Source: Hyparrhenia diplandra
Taxonomy: Eukaryota > Streptophyta > Magnoliopsida > Poales > Poaceae
DNA length: 64,000 nucleotides
Reading direction: 5' to 3'
NCBI GenBank assembly: GCA_015847255.1
Contig: JADLZK010008574.1
Coordinates: 186,001-250,000, forward strand
The notes beneath the pieces were generated by a model. It saw only the letters and a program-made list of their open reading frames with translations. It did not search any database and had not been told where the DNA came from. Shown piece by piece: positions 1-13,238 of this stretch (positions within the stretch are counted from its first letter, which is position 1; every line of letters starts with the position of its first letter). Position numbers and translations under genes: made by a program.

Positions 1-299
1 CTCCTAGGTAACAGATCTTTGACCTGGCCCATCTGCACAACCTCATAGCACATCTTAATCACCCTCAGCAATACATACAACTCAGACGTTAAATTTAAGG
101 TAAGACTGCAGTCAACATGCAAGAGTGCTCAAGTTCCTACTGGGCCTGAGTTGCACAAGTTGGAATAAACCTCAACCTTAGCAGTTAATCATTATATTTA
201 CAAACCCTTTAAAGGTAAACTACTAGATCCCTAAAAATTTTCACCTGGGACAAATAACAAAGCAAGGCCCTGAAAAGACCTGTTCTCTGACAACCTTAC

Positions 300-510
300 C
301 AGAGACATAGTAGAAGTTATCATGAGCGACATCCATTGTCAAGTTCGTATTGTACAAAACACTGGCAGGATTTCCTGGAGTGTAATTTTGCAAAATAAAC
401 AACTTATGACCTAAGGAAATATAAATGTTGCTGTATGTATCAACACTCTTTATTCTTTGAAATTTCAGACTACCATCATCAAGATCCAGGGGAAGGAAAT
501 AACTCACCAA
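300..510 (-). CDS. Candidate internal exon of an unidentified gene
   Basis: The minus strand is open for about 70 codons between an acceptor (AG at 512-511) and a donor (GTAAGG beginning at 299). The peptide contains DLDDGSLKFQRIKSVDTYS and ends near DNFYYVSG. It has ordinary coding composition for an AT-richer plant gene, but I recognise no domain. The exon would leave phase 1, and the gene would continue off the left edge of the window. It may belong with the candidate exons at 785-1161, but I cannot show a consistent splice path between them. A chance open frame is possible. Confidence 0.3.
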
Positions 511-784
511 CTGATGATACATTCATAATAAACACTTAATTCACATACATATATTGATGCCAGGATTATCCATTAACAGGATGCTTGGTTTGAGTAATCA
601 CTCCATTCTAGATGAGGTGGTGCATCATGAGTACGTTCCTCGATGGGATGACTCCAGTCCTCATAATAGTACTAATTGTTAGCTTGTGAGGAATGAGATG
701 ATGGATCAATCAATTCCATTCAACAAACCAAACAAAAAAAAATGAGGTGTGACATGGTATAAAATCTCCTCTGGTGCTAATTTC

Positions 785-1161
785 TCAATCGACATTTCCT
801 GAGGTGTGACAATGTTTCCCTTGAAGTTGTTCATGAGTTGAATCAGGTTCACTTTCAGTCCTACTTGGGACAGGTGGCTCCTTCTGTATTGTCTTAGGGG
901 CAATTTTTATCTGAAGAGAACCATTGCATCAGAAAAAAAAAAGATAAGAAACTTGACTTTTCGGCCAATGAGTAATAATCAACAAACAAAGAGTAGTTAA
1001 CTTGAAGTACTGCGTTTTCGTTTTGATCACTTGAAGATCGTTAGAAACCAATGCAACAGGTTTCACCCCCACTGCTTCATGAGCAACACTTTTATCAACT
1101 GCAAGGCCAACAATTGCTTCATGCTTTGCACGTTTTCTTTTCTGTTTATCAATATATCTTG
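785..1161 (-). CDS. Two candidate exons of an unidentified gene
   Basis: The first candidate exon (1161-1002) follows a good acceptor (TATCGCAG), is open throughout, and encodes a lysine-rich start, RYIDKQKRKRAKHEAIVG, then an alanine/valine-rich stretch. A GTTAAC donor starts at 1001. The second (910-785) follows a long pyrimidine tract and TTCTCTTCAG, and reads IKIAPKTIQKEPPVPSRTES up to a TGA at 787-785. The phases do not match: exon one ends in phase 2, while the plausible frame of exon two needs phase 0. So either a base is missing, the acceptor is wrong, or one piece is not coding. No family was recognised. Transcript data would settle it. Confidence 0.3.
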
Positions 1162-1170
1162 CTGCGATAG

Positions 1171-3120
1171 ATAAAACATGTATGAATGATTTAATAAAGA
1201 AACTACAAGGTTAAACTGGAAACACAGAAGTAGCAACTATATCAGATGATTCTAACTCAGACTCATCTCAGCCCTATGAGGATGAGGCACTTGCGATGGT
1301 AGTGGTAGCGGTGGAGTAGGCAATGCCATCGAAAATGCAGGAAGGTACATCTTGTTCATTAAAAGCAGGACCCGTTTGAACAAATATGATTTGATCAAAA
1401 TGCATCCACACACGCAGAATAAGGAAAAAAAAAAAAACAGGCAGAGAGGCATGCCTTGCGAGTTGTAACAATGGGTGCATTGGGTGGAAACCCTAATAAA
1501 CCTAGTTATAGAATCAATGGATGGCAATCAGGGATTGACAACATCTTGTGGTGGTTATGTGTACCTAAAACAACTGTAGGGCACTCAAATCAAGCTCAAG
1601 ACAGTGACATGTATCAGGATTGCCAACAATATAAAAGGCTTCAGCATAGTTAGTCAACAGGTGCATGATTGCAAAACTTTGCAACATAGTAATATAAGTG
1701 AATCAACTAAGTCAGCCTACAGTAGCATAGAATTGATGCTAGTTTGATTTTGGTTACTTTCCTGAAAAAGATAAATGCAAACGGACCATATATATTTTTG
1801 CATGATAGCACACAGGCCTTTTTAGACTGAGAAATATTGTTTCAAATAACTTTCAGCTAGTTCACAATCTGACATGGATATCTCAACCCATAAATTTGAA
1901 CAACCCAAGAATTCTGTCCAGAGAGAGAGAGAGTCATGATTAGCAAAAGAGTTATGTCTAGGAATATGTGGGTAAGCTTTGTCTTAAATTTTGTAGGAAT
2001 CTAAATTCTCAGTAGCAGACTCAAGGTGTGGAGACTGGAGGGAATGGATAGTCCACGGTGAGCTTGGGGGCAATTGGTTCAGCAGTCGATGTGCGATCCT
2101 TCTGATTTTGGGAACTAAATAGTTGGTACCTTGGACGCCCCATGCACAAATTGGTCCTGATGCTTCAGGTAAGAATCATTTACATTTGGACAGTAGCTCA
2201 CTCGGCAGTCAACACTTTCCCCAGAGACCTCAACCTGCAATGCCATCCCTTAGCTAACAAGGCAATGCTTGACATATGGGTTGAGATGAGAACGATGGGG
2301 CATTTGAAATGAGAAGACAAGGTTAGTTCATGCAGCAAAGAAAGAGAGTCTAAGTAACCTAACAGATTGTGTGATTGACGAAGCAAACCTGTTCAAGGGC
2401 GAATGTGCGTGATTGGCTCCGCCTCATCCCTAAATTCTGCAAATGCACAATTCCTCAACCTGCAGCAGCCCAACAAAATGGTTTTAGAAACTAAACAAAC
2501 ATAATATTCCTCAGCCAGCAACAAACCATCAAAATGGTTTTAGCAACCAACAAACATAGGAGACAGGTCGGTATACATATTACATACTTGACCAAATATA
2601 AATGAGACATATCTATGACACACTAGACCATTCCAGCATCACCTAAACAGTTACACAAGATAGATACTATCACGCTTTATTACTGTAACTAATAGTCTAA
2701 TTCAACATGTGAAGCATGAATTGAAGCATAATTAATCAAGCGACAAGATGAGAGAAGTACTTTCCATCGGAACAGGGGCGGACGGATGTGGCCCCGTAGT
2801 GAAAGAAGAGGCGGCCAGGCGGGATAGCATCTCTTGCGTGATAGCCTCAGAGATGCCGCACCAGCAGCGTCGCTGCCACCGCTGCAGAGGCCGCAGCCCC
2901 GTGCTGCTGGTGCAGAGGCGGAGGTGTTCCGAGGGTGTTTCGGGCGCTCCTTGTAGGTGGTATTCGTGGATGGCGGATGGCGGGTGGCCAGCTCCTTGGC
3001 GCGCCCACCGCCGGCGGACTGGCGGAGCGCGGCCACGAAGAGACGCCGCGCGGGGCTGCCGCTCGGCGACGCGGGCAGGCGGGGCCCGGCGGAGGCTCCA
3101 GGCCTGGGCCTGTAACTGAT
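1171..3120. other. AT-rich stretch, then a GC-rich island (possible 5' end of the left-edge gene)
   Basis: From 1,171 to about 2,740 I see no convincing exon, only AT-rich sequence. From about 2,750 to 3,115 the GC content rises sharply. A minus-strand frame there reads through segments such as GISEAITQEMLSRLAASSF, which could be a first exon of the gene at 300-1161. No start codon or donor can be fixed with confidence. An 18-base T-run follows at about 3,125. Confidence 0.25.
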
Positions 3121-6100
3121 GTGTCTTTTTTTTTTTTTTTTTTTGAGAAGTGTCTTGATGTGAGGAAATTATTGGCTTGTTGGAGGCCCGGCTATCACGT
3201 GTCCATGGTGGTCTGCAGGCCGCCGGGTTGTTGGATACGTGAAAGGCCTCTGGGCTCTAGATGCGAGGTGCAAAACGTCCCGACGGCCCACTGAGCGCTG
3301 GGTATATTCATAGGCTTTGCAAGCTGGGCTCAGGTGGTTTCGGATGCGGAAAGGGCGAGAGGCCGTGGTGGCCGTCTTACTTGATGCTCGATCGGACAGG
3401 TTAATTATTCTCCGATTGAGCAAGTATATGCGGTATGCGTATGCGCTTAATTTTTACCAAAGCTATATATTGACGCTGCTGCAACATTTGAAGAGTCCTT
3501 GTAATTTTTCCTCCCCTCCCCATCATGGTTGGAACAGTACACTGATGCATGCCTTTGGGGCATACTCCTAGCGATTAGCGAGCGAGCGCTCTTACCGTCG
3601 TCCGAATGCATGACGACGGGAAATGGACGAGCGAGGCCACAGCCGGGCGACCACCAATTCAGATCATTGTCGACATCCTATCACTGGTAGTACTTGTACA
3701 TCTGTCATATGTGACATGCATGACGCGACCACAACGCGTAGCGCAGCTTAGCGATCATCAATCCACCGCGACCGTACAGTAAGTAAACCGTGTGCACGTC
3801 CTCCTAGAGACGTCGTCTTATCGATTGTGATTATAAATGATGAAAAGGAAAACGCCTTTTTTTCTCTAGAAGAAGATGCGCCGGCGGTGAACATCAACGA
3901 AAAGCGCGCTAGCTCACTATAACTAATACTAATAATTAGACGTGTGGAGTACAGGATCGGGGCGGATTAAATGGGCAGCATCAGCGCGTCGATCACTGCC
4001 GCCAATTTGACAAAGAGCATGGAGGGGTTCAGCTAGATCAAGTATAGAGGAACCCATGCCTGTCTGTATCATCGTCTTCCGGTGTCACCGTGTCACGGCT
4101 CCCGGTTCCCGGCTCGTGTACCCGTCTCTCCGCTCCAGAACGAACGAGCACCCATGCATTCCAGCGCACGCATCGGAGGTCAACGGTTTCGCTCGATCCG
4201 CGGCTCCGATCCGGCACTGTGGTTTCAGCTTGTTGCATGCGTTTTGTTAAGCTGGCCACCACCATGGCCGGCCTCCAGGCAAGGCAACGTACTCATGCCC
4301 TCCGCGTTGTGCCCACGATGGAACGGCGACAGGCCGCAGCTGGGACGCGCAAACGCGGGCGGCGGACGCGAAGGTCATCGTGTCAGGTCAGGAGGTGGCG
4401 CGCACCGATCAATCGAGCAGCGGCGATCCGATCATCCGCGGCTGTCGCATCGCACCGCTGGCCGGGCCGGGCCCTCGCATAGGCAACTGGAACATGGTCG
4501 GTCGTAACTGTAATAATTTTTTTTTTTCCTGCCTGAGCCGTTGGCCCGTCGTCGACTAGTCGCGCTGCCGCTATAACGGTGTCAAAACTCAAGTGAGAGA
4601 ATTGCCTACGCTGCACCAGCTGGTTCTGGTTGCGACGATAAACTAGTGCGGCCTCCGGCCCATTTCGGGGAGTCGCTGCACAGAAGAAAAGTCACTAACG
4701 GCGCATGCAGCAAATTAATGGGCAACTCTTTGAGTGACTCATCTAAACACCTTCTTCCTCTAAAAAAAAAAAAAAACTAAACACATTCTAAGCTATCCGC
4801 TCTCCTTTTTTTTTTAATGGGAAAAAACTTCTAAGCATTGTCCATCCACAGTCGTGCATGCATGCTGTCTAATAATAATCTTTGACTAATCGAACGTTAA
4901 TCCGACACTCTTCCACTCTCTAGGAATAATTAAGTACTATAACCTACTGCTAACGAACTTTCTGGAGGAGGAACATGTCATATACCAGATGTAGTATACT
5001 CCATATTATATTGTAAACAGCAGCTTATTGGGCCTAAACCCACACGCTGTCTGAAAAAAACATCTAGTACTAGCTTAGCTAGCTAGCCCTTGCTTCTAAA
5101 ACTCTCAGAACCGCCGCGCGCATTGCAACAACGCGCAATTACAAAACGTGTCGAAATAGCCGCCATCCTGCTGGCCGGGCGCGTCGCAACTGTTGGCCAC
5201 GACGACGACCGGCCGGAGCACGTCGCCGTCGGAGTTCCCAAGTGGCACGGCATACTCAACAGGGGGCACACCTGGCTGGCAGTGGCAGATCCGCTCTCCG
5301 CGATGGCGCGACGCAACCACACGCCGGAGAGGCCGGACCCCGAGCTTCTTGGACGAGACGAGACCGAGAAAAAGTGCAGAAAACCTCCAACCAAAACTAT
5401 CTACTGATATGATAGCGCCCGGGCGATTGGTCGGACTTTGCAGAGGACAAAACATAATCCTACTACTACTACTAGACATTCCACGCATTAATTGTAGCCG
5501 TTGACATGGCAGTTGGCACGCAACAGTGGTTACCGACCGAGGTGCATGGTACACACAGTTGGATTGGCAGTGGCCAAACGGCAAACATCTTTCGGGTATT
5601 GCCAAATGCGTCTCTCCCTTGTTCGTTTCGCGGCACATTTATGGGCGCTTCAAGCCCCCCAAAGCTCTCTCGCATAGCATACTCTGCAAAGGACCCTTGA
5701 GCCCTCAAAGTGCAAACCTTGTCAATTTTTTGCGATCACGACGAAACACGTTTTCCATTCGTGCCGTTGAGATGCAGGTACACACGAGAGGACCGAGACA
5801 ATGCGTTGTCTGGTACAGCTAGCTCTCACACGTACCGGTGGACACGCATGCACATCGATCGATTGCAGTCATGACGTCTCACTTTTTCGAGGAGTAGTAT
5901 ACGTATTATACATGACCCGGTGATGGGCTTGTCACGATCACGAGAACCTAAAGCTACCACGACTGTTTGTAGCACGAGCAAAAGCGCATCACTTGACCAA
6001 GGGAGGATCCAGTCACTTGAGTGGACAGGGACAAGGGGCGTACTCTACCAACCACGGGAAAAGTGCGCAAGAAATAGGGAAGCAGAGAGCAACTAGAACG

Positions 6101-7233
6101 CGGGTAGAGCCACCAAACCTTATCGGCTCCGATCCGGCCCGGCCCCCGTCGGCGGCCGCATCACGCTACAGTAAAAGGCCGGCAACCATCGTGGACCGTG
6201 GACGCCGTAGAATATGGCGCCCGGCGTACGGCGTACCACGACGCGGCCGCCGGAGGGCAACAGCTTTGCAAGCTTGCGCGGCGGTGGTACGGCCTCGTAG
6301 CACATGGGTCTTTTGGTTCATTTTGTCCACTCTTTTCTGGTGCGCGTGGGCACACGGCGCATGTACTGTACATACGTACTTTAAACGCTACGGCTGGCCA
6401 ATGAAGCGGTGCCTCGTAAGTTCGGTCAGAAAAGGCCGGGTGTGTCGATAGATGCGGAGCAAAAATACGCCATGTGAACAATGTGGCTGGCCGGACACGA
6501 AGATGCGTGCCACGGCGGCCAAGCGTAGAGCTAGTTGCGGCAGTAGTTCGGACTGTTTGGCGGTGATTCGAAGTCAAGGAGTAGCTAGCTCGATGTAGTA
6601 AGTACACGCCATGATAGGTACATATCTCTGGTCTTTAGGACCCAAGAGCACAGTACAATCATCATCCATTGTGCCTTTTCATCAACCCGAACGGATGAGA
6701 TCCTACATCTTTGTGGGCGGGCATTTATTGGCAGCCAAGAAAGAAATGTTTTGCAGCACGAGTTGTAGCGGAGACGGTGTGATAATAAATCCATGATCAT
6801 GAGTGCACGAGCGAGGTTTGCATCTAGAACATGAGTGTGGTGGGGTCCAATGCCGTTTGGCTTTGGCCTGCTTTTGGGGGATTTTTTTTCTTGGACACCA
6901 AGACTGGACCGAACCAATCGGAGGAGACCAGTGCGGGGGCCACGGCGGCAACGACATTTGCCACGGCACGCGCCTGCACGAGCCCAAGCGCGTCAGACGT
7001 CGCGCCCAAAGAGAGCGACGTGGGCGGCAGCGGATTAAACTGGCCCGTCACCACGTGCAGTGACGTACCTACGCCACAGCCTGCGCTAGCCGACGGTTTG
7101 AAGCAGTTTCAGAAAATTCAGTACTATACTCGTGCCACGACGATCACAGGTCATTTCTAACATGAAACCGTTCGATTTCATAAAAAAAGACTTGAAAAAT
7201 ATAACTTTGATTTTTTTAATGGACTATACCTCC
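3121..7233. other. Intergenic, no gene supported
   Basis: Mixed-GC sequence with several 60-180-codon open frames on both strands that overlap each other and show no family resemblance. Such frames are expected by chance in GC-rich grass DNA. No transposon terminus was recognised. Confidence 0.5.
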
Positions 7234-7617
7234 AAGACCGTTTAACATTACTAGTGGGACGCCTGGAGACGACGACGGCATGGGAACAAATGGAAGAGGG
7301 CAGACTTCGTTATTCGCCTTGGTGGCCTACAAGATATGGAAAGAAAGAAACGCCCGGATGTTTCATAGCGAAAAATTCGACTACCAGCTAGCTCCTCTCC
7401 GGGATCAAGCTTACCACCGTCAGTGGATCCGTGCGGGACTTCAAACCTTGGTTTGTCTCATTCGCGAGTAATCGCATGTATTCTTATTCGGGAGGCAAAT
7501 TTCGTTGTAAATCCTTCGACCTCCCGAGAGTGTTAATTATGTAAAAACTCTTCTACTTAAATACAAAAGAAACACAAATCTTTTACGTTTTTGAAAAAAA
7601 AAGACCGTTTAACATTA
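7234..7617 (+). mobile_element. 5'-truncated LINE (L1-type) with intact target-site duplication
   Basis: The insert (7,251-7,600) is flanked by an exact 17-bp direct repeat, AAGACCGTTTAACATTA, at 7,234-7,250 and 7,601-7,617. It ends in a short A-run. The body encodes the C-terminal tail of a plant LINE reverse transcriptase (AYKIWKERNARMFHSEKFDY, then a stop at about 7,471), which is the end of the zinc-binding RVT region. A 3' untranslated tail of about 125 bp follows. Length, truncation, A-tail and target duplication are all as expected for target-primed reverse transcription. The first two bases of the repeat are ambiguous at the right side because they merge with the A-run. Confidence 0.9.
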
Positions 7618-7639
7618 GACATTGTAATAGTAGATCTTA

Positions 7640-7995
7640 AAAGCCCATAACTAGATGTTGAAATCTGTGGGTGAAGTGTCACATCGGATATTCCAACACA
7701 CATTTGAAATATTAAATGTGGACTAATTATAAAATAAATTACAGAATCGTGCGAAAATGCCGAGGCAATTTATTAACACTAATTAATTTATTATTAGAGC
7801 ATGTGTTACTATAGCAATTTAGTGTCTAATCACGACCTAATTAGACTCATTTGAATCATCTCACAAATTACAAGCAAACTATGCAATTAGTTTGTTATTT
7901 CATCTTGATTTAGTATTCCATACATGTGGCGATATATTCGGTGCGCCACATTTAGAGTTTGAAGTTTGGAATCTAAACCGTAATATAAATTAGTA
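7640..7995. mobile_element. Decayed MITE-like sequence
   Basis: AT-rich sequence that includes CAAATTACAAGCAAACTATG and CAATTAGTTTGTTATTTCAT, words that recur in many grass MITEs and partly in the element at 63,089. Termini and target duplication were not resolved. Confidence 0.35.
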
Positions 7996-8081
7996 AATTT
8001 GGAAGTTTGAAGTTTGGAGGTTGCTGATAAATTACATAGAAGAATTATATTCATTATAGTATTACTAGAGATTTATATTCA

Positions 8082-8317
8082 GACCCTGTTTGGTTGGAAA
8101 ACCTTTTTTGAAGTTAGGACTTACGAAAGTCTCTTTTAGTTCCTTTGAAACCAAACGGAAATGACTTCTTTGGTACTTTTTGCTAAAAGTCACTAGAAGT
8201 TCTTCCTTGAGAGTCTTTTCAAGTCTCTAGAACTAAAAAAGTCCTATGATTACTTAACCAAACAGTTCCTCAACTTATTTTTGCAAAGTCCCAGGACTAC
8301 TTAACCAAAATAGGGTC
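8082..8317. mobile_element. MITE, 236 bp, TSD TCA
   Basis: The left end GACCCTGTTTGGTTGG matches the inverted right end GACCCTATTTTGGTTAAG. TCA flanks both sides (8,079-8,081 and 8,318-8,320). It has no coding content. The 3-bp duplication fits a PIF/Harbinger (Tourist-like) or CACTA derivative; the superfamily is not certain. Confidence 0.7.
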
Positions 8318-9565
8318 TCAGCTTAGTTTGCATCGTTGCAACAGAACTTAGCGCACTGCTATAATACCATTCTTCTACCTAAATAAAAGAAAATTTAGCA
8401 CTTTACGACAACCCAAATCAAGTGGACGACAACGATAGATCGCGTGCGCAAACACAGTTGTCAGCGAGGATTTTCAAGCTTTTATGATTATGATGAAAAA
8501 GGGTTTTGCTTGGATCCCTATCTTCAAAAAAAAAAAAAGTATCTGGGATCACCACCGGCCAAATATATCCACTTGGTCAGTGTCTCTCTTGCTCAAGGAG
8601 CAAACAAAAGGTTGCACGCAGCTGTCGAAAATGCAGTAGCGTACTATGTTATGTAAACGGCCACTTGTTGAGCTCCGTGTTTTTTCTGGAAGAGAGCACG
8701 CGTGTCGCCCTCTGGCGCGGCGCGGATGGTGGAGAGGGCCAGAGGAGAAACGGCCACAGCCGACGGAGAGACGGCGGTGAGTCGACAGCTAGCTAGGCGG
8801 CCGGAGAGACACACACCTCCGACGATCCGCCCGGCGGGCGAATTGTGACGCACATGACCTGCGTGCCGTTTGTCACCTATATATGCAGGTCGAATCTGGC
8901 TCCTCTTGGCCTGCAGTTGGTGACCGGTCGCCACTCACCAGGTGGACCTCGGCGCAAGACTGCGATTCATCACCTAACCGCGAACATGTCCTGATACCTT
9001 ACGAACATACCGTCAGTCACAGGCCAGGAGCCAATTACGGAGTACTCGTAGCCTTTGATCTAGTCCATGTCCAGAAACTGGCGAGCAAGGGAATTCCGTT
9101 GTGATGCAAAAGGTTATGCAGGCCGGGTACTCGAGTCTCGAGTAGTTAGTCGTCACGTCCGACCCGCCGAACAGGGTCTTCTGGCATCATCTATTCCGGT
9201 GATATATGGGGTGCAGAAAATTAAAGAAAGCCGGGAGAGGGAGGAGGGAGGGTTTAAAGAAGATTATCTAATGCGTGCTAGTGGGCCGTAGACGACGTCA
9301 ATCGCCGGATAAGCCAGACTAGAAAATCCGCGCCCTAATCACCAGACTGAAAGCAACCTGCATCTGGGCATCTGCATCCAAATTAATTAACCTAAACCTC
9401 CCGTGTCCGGGAGAATTGATTAGCGCGGGCACAAACACAGGGTGCTGAGGGAGAGAGAGAAAGAGAGAGCAATGCCGATTTATTTTTTAGAGCTTTTTCT
9501 TTCGAAGGAGTATTGTTTTTAGAGGTAGAGGCTAGAGCCATCTTCCCCATCCCCCTTACGTCCAA

Positions 9566-9844
9566 GGCCTCGTTTAGTTGGTTGAAAAATTTGCAAAAAG
9601 CACTGCTTTGGAACTCGTGTGCCTTATTTGTAGACGTTTCGTTTGTTTGTGATAAATATTATCCTACCACGTGTAACTAGGCTCGAAAAGAATAAATACC
9701 GCAATATACATCTAAACTATGTAATTAGTTACTTTTTTACGTTTAATTTCATCTTTCGAACATATGTCTTTTGGTGTATTTAATGTGATGTGATGGAGAG
9801 AGAGGGAAAAAAATATTAGAAACTTTAGCCATCTAAACGAGGCC
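9566..9844. mobile_element. MITE, 279 bp, TSD CAA
   Basis: The left terminus GGCCTCGTTTAGTTGG is the inverse of the right end CCATCTAAACGAGGCC with few mismatches. The flanks are CAA at 9,563-9,565 and 9,845-9,847. The interior is AT-rich and non-coding. Likely Tourist-like. Confidence 0.75.
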
Positions 9845-9847
9845 CAA

Positions 9848-11698
9848 AGATGGCGTTCTTTATTGAACGAGAAAGGACAACGAGCACTAGAGTATTATAG
9901 CAGTACTAGTACTACTCGTAGTATATTAGAGGTGAGCGCCAATGAACGGGAGCCTAAAGTTGTGACGTCACACGGTGCAACGACTTGGACAGTTCGATCC
10001 GATCCGATCCAATCCAATCGAAACAAACCCCCAACGGCAGAGCCACGGTGAGCTGGTGTGGTGGTGAGGTGACCAGCTACTACTACTGCCGGAATTGTTT
10101 CTGCGTCACTCCGGTCCCGGCGGCGCCCTCGTAGCCAAGGGGGCCGACGAGGTTGAGGTGAGAAGAATAGAGAAGAGAATATTCGCGCAACTCGCCATGC
10201 GACAATTATTATCTAATCTATCTATACTAGGAGTAGCTCCTTGCTTGGTTATCACAGCGAATCTCACCGATCCTTCCATTCCATCCCTCTTTGCCCTTCA
10301 CCGGGTTCTGACGCACCAACATCAACCAAGCCAAAACCAGCGCGTGCCGTGCCGTGGAAACGGGCAGGCCGGCCATACACCGCCGGAAACCCGGCGTTCC
10401 GCTGCGTCCTCCGCCCCACCGCGCCGCGCCGCACAAAGCCTCTTGCTTCCAACGGAAAGCAAGTCATCGTGTGCTGCGCGCACAAGCGAAACCAGACGAA
10501 ACGCAACGGCCAACGGACCTGCGGCGACGCCGTCCCGTGGCCACGCGCCCGCGCGCGCGCACGCGGTAATTTCACTTCACCCGTCCGGACCGTCCCAGTC
10601 GACGGCTAGGTCGGTTTGGGTTGGTTAGGATGGTTGTGCACGATCGGTTTCTGTTGTTTCGCGTGTCGTCTGTCTGTTCCGTTGGCTTTTTCTCGCGCGT
10701 GGAGAGACGTCGGCGAGGGGCGCGCCGCGGAGGTTTCCGAAAGGAGGATAAGTCTGCAGGAGCCGGCGGCGGTAGGCCACCTCCAGCTTGCGCCTAGCCA
10801 TTGCCGCAGCGCAGCCGCCGGCCGATCAATTGGGGGCGCGATGAGGACGACGTCGATCGCCTCCCTCCCCACAAATAATTGGCCGGATTTGGATCCCAAC
10901 AGGGGCCGAGTGCCCCATACGCCTGGCGTCGTCTTGTGGCGATGGCGGCGAGGACCCCACGGATCGAACCACCTCTGTGTCTGTGTGATCCGTTCATGGC
11001 CTCGACCCCATCGCATCGCATCCATGAGACTAATTGCGGCTACATAGATAGATAGATATCGGAAAGGCAGGCAGGCGTAACCGTGCGATTCGTTGAAAGG
11101 AGAGAGCAACAAGTGGAAAGGGGTACCGGTACAGGAGGAAGAGGTGATCAAATTCATTCATCATCACATAATGGCATGTCGAGCTCAAGCAGCAATTAAT
11201 GGTAGTACATGTACATATAAAGCTAGCGCTAGCTGGCTCATCAAGCGCCCAAATTAACAACTGATCAATTCGTAAATAGAATCCACCAGCACCGCAGCAC
11301 TGCGCTGCGGCTGTGCTGACGCAGATGCAGGCCCCCTAATCCCCCATTTGATTAATCAATCCTATCAGTAATCATTCATGCTACTGCTAATGACACAATC
11401 AGAGAGAGTAGTACTATGTACAGACACAAGGAACCTAGGATGGGGGAGGGATTATAATTAACAAGGAGGCCCTAATCCCCCTGGCGGTCTGGACGGATAA
11501 TAATCTAGTCAGACCCGAGGTCAGTAGAGGCCGGACTTGGCGGAGGTGACGACGATGCATCAGCGGTTCGTCACCAACCCCAATCCCAGAAGAGACCAAG
11601 ATAATCAATCAAATCAAGCAATTAACCAACCGAATCATGTGATCGATCGATCGGGCGAGGCGCGCGGCCCGATCGATGGATCATCGCATCATCAGGCT
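9848..11698. other. Intergenic, downstream side of NAC gene 1
   Basis: No gene supported. Open frames in the GC-rich part (10.1-11.05 kb) overlap on both strands without similarity to known families. The stretch next to 11,699 is presumably 3' UTR and terminator of NAC gene 1. Confidence 0.45.
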
Positions 11699-13054
11699 TC
11701 AGTACTTCCAGAGGTCGGCGAGGTTGAGGACCGGGTCGTCGAGCTCGGGCAGGAACTGGTGCGACGACGACGACGGGGTCACCGCCGACGAGATCTCCGC
11801 GTAGCCGCCGCCTGCCGCGTTGGGGTCGGTGCTGAGCCCGGTCTCGCGGGAAGGGCTGACCACCGACGCCGTTTGCCCCGAGACCACCTGCTGCTCCGCC
11901 TTGCAGTACCTCCGGATCGCCGGGGAGGTCGCTCGCCGGCAGCGAGAAGTACGGGCTCGAGTAGAACATCGGGGCCTGCTGCTGCTGCTGCTGCTGGTAC
12001 TGCTGCATCTGCAGCAGCGCGTGCTCCTCCATCTTGACCGGCAGGTAGCTCGTGCCCGGCGCGCCGGCGTGGCCGGAGGTGGACGCGGGGCCCTTGAAGT
12101 CGATCACCTCGTCCACGTCGGCGCCGACGAGAGCCGGCAGCTCCGCGGAGTCGAGGAGCTCGTTGAAAGCCCAGCGAGCCGACGCGCTCGAGCTCCGCGC
12201 CTGCCGCCGCCGCCATTGGCTCGGTCCTCGCCGCCAGCTCCTTGTTGAACACCTTGCACACGGCCCACTCGTCCTGCACGCAACAACAAGAACGAAAAAG
12301 AAGCGGATTTAGACCACCGGCCGAAAAAGGGAAAGGGAATTCCAAGCCCGAACGAGTAATCAAACAACTGGGGCGGCCGGAGCCGGATGGACCTTGGCGG
12401 AGCGCGGGAGCGGGTGCGGGAGCTTGCCCTCGAGGCGGAACTCGTGCATGACCCAGCCCGTCTTCTCCCCGCGCGGCGCGCGGCCGCGGTAGAAGACGAG
12501 CGTCTTCTTCATGCCGACGAGGACGCCGCGGCCCCTGAAGATCTCCTTGTCCTTGCCGGTGGCCTTCCAGTAGCCGGTCTCCGTGGCGCGGTTGGTCCGC
12601 GTGCCCGTCGGGTACTTGCGATCCTTGTGGCAGAAGAAGTACCACTCCTTCTCCCCATCTTGGCCCTGGCTGGAGAAATCAAACGCTTTTCAATTAGCTA
12701 GGCCGGCCGGCCATGATTTCCAGCCGAGAAACAAGTACTGCTAGTACAAGCACATGCAAGGAAATTAACGAAGAAAGAAAGATGCACCAGCTTGAGGAAG
12801 TACATCAAGGAGCTAGCTGCTAGCTAGCTACGAAACTAACCTGGGAGGTCCCATGGCTCGCACTTGTTGAGGTCGACCTCGCCGATGACGCCGGAGATGA
12901 AGCGGTGGTTGAGGGCCTTGTGGGTGAGGTAGTGCGAGATGATCTCCTCGTCGGTGGGGTGGAAGCGGAAGCCCGGCGGCAGGTCCAGCTGCGGCCCGCC
13001 GGCACCCGCATCCTCCACCTCCGCCTGGTTTATCATCACCGACACCTCAGACAT
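11699..13054 (-). pseudogene. NAC transcription factor (ORE1/NAC92-NAC100-like), three exons, frame broken three times
   Basis: Plant-specific DNA-binding transcription factor acting in the nucleus. Exons: 13054-12841, 12669-12393, 12273-11699, with GT-AG borders and the usual NAC intron positions. Exon 1 begins MSEVSVMINQ and holds subdomain A (LPPGFRFHPTDEEIISHYL) to EPWDLP. Exon 2 holds EWYFFCHKDRKYPTGTRTNR, GYWKATGKDKEI and GWVMHEFRLEG. Exon 3 starts DEWAVCKVF and runs into a variable, glutamine-rich tail ending NLADLWKY. Three one-base indels break the frame: a base lost in exon 2 at about 12653-12656, a base gained at 12166-12168 and another at about 12922-12925 minus 1 kb, that is 11922-11925, both in exon 3. 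Without them the protein would be about 354 residues, normal for the family. Each indel lies in a short homopolymer, so assembly error is as likely as true decay. I saw no miR164 target site. Confidence 0.9.
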
Positions 13055-13238
13055 GTCCGCCGCACCGAGAACCGACCAGCAGCAGCCTCCTCCTTGCACT
13101 CCAAGCCACCACCGATCGGAAGCGGAAATGGCAGCCTCAGGCAGGAAGAGAGATGGAGATGGAGAGAGAGAGGCGTGTGTGAAAGAGAGAAAGAAGGCAA
13201 GGGGCTTGGAATGGAGGAACGGAGGGGCTGGTGCGGCC

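Noticed and set aside
10095..11157. Open frames of 140-183 codons downstream of NAC gene 1
   Set aside because: No domain, no splice context, strong overlap on opposite strands, and composition of random GC-rich grass DNA.
11779..12645. A 288-codon minus-strand open frame over NAC gene 1
   Set aside because: Most of it reads exon 2 in the wrong frame and crosses the intron. Only the piece starting DEWAVCKVF is the true NAC frame.
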